Part shown: piece after piece, positions 33,863 through 35,024 of the stretch
Layout: the number at the start of each line of letters is the position of its first letter
Position numbering within the stretch: position 1 is the stretch's first letter
Assembly (NCBI GenBank): GCA_023265515.1
Contig: JAHFSZ010000009.1
Coordinates: forward strand, 3,541 to 38,564
Direction: 5' to 3'
Source of the DNA: Verrucomicrobiota bacterium
GTDB taxonomy: Bacteria > Verrucomicrobiota > Verrucomicrobiia > JABWAM01 > JAHFSZ01
DNA length: 35,024 bases
The notes under the pieces: generated by a model
What the model was told of the DNA's origin: nothing
Seen by the model: the letters and a program-made list of their open reading frames with translations, nothing else
Database searches by the model: none
Made by a program: the position numbers and the translations under genes

Positions 33863-33947
33863 GGGGATTCCTTTCAGTGAAGTATTACGAAGAACCTTCA
33901 AAATCTAGGTGATCGCGGCGCCAAAAGCAAGGACAGGCCTCCATAAC

Positions 33948-34274
33948 CTAGATGCGATCGACCTTCGCGGCGAAGATGAAATCGCTCTCCGTGAGCCCAT
34001 CGATTTTATGGGTCCAAATCGTCAGCCGCACCTTGCCCCATGCCAGATGAATATCGGGATGGTGACCCTCCGCTTCAGCGAGCTCGCCGACCTTGTTGGT
34101 GTAGTCGAGCGCCTCGCGGAAGTTCTTGAACCTGTACTCCTTCTCAAGGTGATGCTCGCCGACGGTCTTCCAGTCGCCGCCCAGCTTTTCCAGCAGCGCG
34201 GCCAACTCGCCTCCTTTCAGCGGGGGAATGCCGCCCTTGCACGGGACGCATTTCTTTTCGGCAAGGCTGCTCAT
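33948..34274 (-). CDS. Pterin-4a-carbinolamine dehydratase
   Basis: The 108-residue protein is the usual size. It starts with the K-K-C-V-P-C-K-G-G segment often seen in bacterial members, and has the active-site region EGHHPDIHLAW (His71, His72, Pro73) followed by THKIDGLTESDF (His89, Asp98). It dehydrates 4a-hydroxytetrahydropterin formed by aromatic amino acid hydroxylases. No hydroxylase gene is in the window, so its use here may be in other pterin or cofactor salvage. Confidence 0.94.
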   Translation of the reverse strand: MSSLAEKKCVPCKGGIPPLKGGELAALLEKLGGDWKTVGEHHLEKEYRFKNFREALDYTNKVGELAEAEGHHPDIHLAWGKVRLTIWTHKIDGLTESDFIFAAKVDRI

Positions 34275-34294
34275 GCGGCCATTTTCTTTTTTCT

Positions 34295-34329
34295 CAATTC
34301 CAAGTTCAAGGTTTTAAATTCTGGAATCT
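34295..34329. repeat. Short heptad array at the 3' end of the SGETK copy-2 gene
   Basis: AATTCCA, AGTTCAA, GGTTTTA, AATTCTG, GAATCTA (34296-34330) run in period 7 up to and into the stop codon (34328-34330). ATTCCA and TGGAAT at the ends are complementary. The word resembles the TTCTGAN type of the element at 10678-10765. It is short and degenerate. Confidence 0.5.
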
Positions 34330-34756
34330 ACCAGTGAACCTTCGTCTCTCCGGAGGTGTTCTTGGAGAGACTCCGCCCCCTGGCTTCGAGCAGAAGTCCC
34401 GTGTAGGTGGAGTCCTTGGAAAGGGGAAAGGACGAGTGGAGAATGCCGTAGACCGAATCTCCCTTCGAGGCGGTGGTGGAAAATTTTCGCATCACCTCCA
34501 ATCCTTCCTTGGAGAAGACCACGTAAAGGGTGCTGTCTCCATGCAAGTAGACGGAGTAGAGATCCTTGTCGATCTGCGTGATGCCGGAGCGCGAGAAGAA
34601 CTTCAGCCGGATCAACTGGCCCTCGAGATCGATTTTTTTCTCCATTACCTCGGTGATCGTGAATGAGCCTGCGAACTTGAAATCCGCGAAGGAGGCTGCC
34701 GCCGGAACAAGGAGGACCGCCGCCAGAAAGGTCCAAAATCGGGATGGCGGCATCAT
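34328..34756 (-). CDS. Small exported protein with C-terminal SKNxSGETKxxW motif (copy 2)
   Basis: This 142-residue protein has a signal peptide (FLAAVLLVPAAAS, cleavage likely after SFA). The mature part, FTITEVMEKKIDLEGQLIRLKFFSR, lines up with the copy at 24457-24978, as does KEGLEVMRKF with KESLSFFKKL. It ends in SKNTSGETKVHW: nine of the last twelve residues are identical to the other copy. It lacks about 30 residues, mainly in the Tyr-rich loop. It starts six bases after the stop of a lipoprotein gene, so again sits in an exported-protein operon. ATG 34756 or 34753 may be used. Confidence 0.75.
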   Translation of the reverse strand: MMPPSRFWTFLAAVLLVPAAASFADFKFAGSFTITEVMEKKIDLEGQLIRLKFFSRSGITQIDKDLYSVYLHGDSTLYVVFSKEGLEVMRKFSTTASKGDSVYGILHSSFPLSKDSTYTGLLLEARGRSLSKNTSGETKVHW

Positions 34757-34762
34757 GGTGAG

Positions 34763-35024
34763 CTAAAACTTCTTCTTATACTGGAAAAAGTCAATTCCGT
34801 CGACGGGCTGGGTTTGCTGGCGCTGACGATATTCCGTTGGGGCGTACTCCGCGCCGCTGAGGCGCTGCACCTGGTTGGTTCCCGTGTCAGCACGGTCACC
34901 CATGCGGACGCCCGGCCCTGTCAGTCCCTCCTTGTCACGGTCCGGAACGATCAGTGAGGATGGTTTATCGGTTGATTCGCAAGAGCAGAAGCCGATGCAG
35001 ACCAACAGCGAGCTGAGGAGTAGG
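34763..35024 (-). CDS. Small putative lipoprotein, 5' end beyond window edge
   Basis: The minus-strand frame stays open to the right edge, reading ...LLLSSLLVCIGFCSCES, a hydrophobic signal sequence followed by a likely lipidated Cys (in FCSC). The true start is therefore probably outside the window; a TTG at 35005 inside the hydrophobic stretch is unlikely to be it. The mature part of about 70 residues is polar and Gln/Asp-rich, ending in GIDFFQYKKKF. No family is recognised. It is followed after six bases by the SGETK copy-2 gene. Confidence 0.6.
   Translation of the reverse strand, partial: LLLSSLLVCIGFCSCESTDKPSSLIVPDRDKEGLTGPGVRMGDRADTGTNQVQRLSGAEYAPTEYRQRQQTQPVDGIDFFQYKKKF

Overview
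The window (about 60% GC by eye) looks like chromosomal DNA of a Gram-negative, hopanoid-capable bacterium. I infer Verrucomicrobiota or a close PVC relative, with moderate confidence. The basis is a GyrB with the long Gram-negative-type insertion, an ExbB/ExbD/TonB-like set, fused HpnD-HpnE, a CBS-less GuaB3-type IMP dehydrogenase, many exported proteins and lipoproteins of no obvious family, and weak Shine-Dalgarno use. No rRNA, tRNA, CRISPR array, transposase, integrase or prophage gene was seen.

Layout. 1-9.6 kb (minus strand, housekeeping): guaA (cut by the left edge) follows guaB3; then a TonB-like/ExbD/ExbB module, a HIT hydrolase, an ATP-cone-like protein, nrdR and gyrB. 9.7-12 kb: a Cas4/AddB-like Fe-S nuclease and ispH. 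12.2-14.4 kb (plus): a 750-residue HpnD-HpnE fusion, so isoprenoid precursor supply (ispH) and squalene formation sit back to back around a divergent promoter region. 14.4-19 kb (minus): a TPR/TatT-like exported protein, a class III aminotransferase and a membrane-anchored YyaL-type thioredoxin-domain protein. 19.2-21.7 kb (plus): a small ORF, a lysine 2,3-aminomutase-like radical SAM enzyme and galE. 21.7-23 kb (minus): an unknown protein, a bPH2 membrane protein and a small RRM protein.

23.3-28.8 kb (minus) is the least familiar part. Five tightly packed or overlapping genes all encode exported proteins: a lipoprotein, a glycine-zipper/coiled-coil protein, a TPR lipoprotein, a small protein ending in an S-K-N-x-S-G-E-T-K-x-x-W motif, and a C39-like cysteine peptidase. 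A paralogue of the small protein lies at 34.3-34.8 kb beside another lipoprotein gene. Between these lie a GH-A-clan (agarase-like) hydrolase, a 4-TM protein, a FecR-domain protein, a thioredoxin-like [2Fe-2S] ferredoxin, an MgtC/DUF4010 membrane protein, an FdxA-type 7Fe ferredoxin and pterin-4a-carbinolamine dehydratase.

The most striking non-coding signal is a set of seven intergenic elements built from degenerate 7-bp words in strict or near-strict register, four or five of them with inverted arms. All seven lie at or next to the stop codon of a minus-strand gene, and several also reach the start of the next gene. The words differ between loci but the architecture is the same. A separate 187-bp multi-hairpin element closes with a 9-bp stem just after gyrB and is followed by a T-run.
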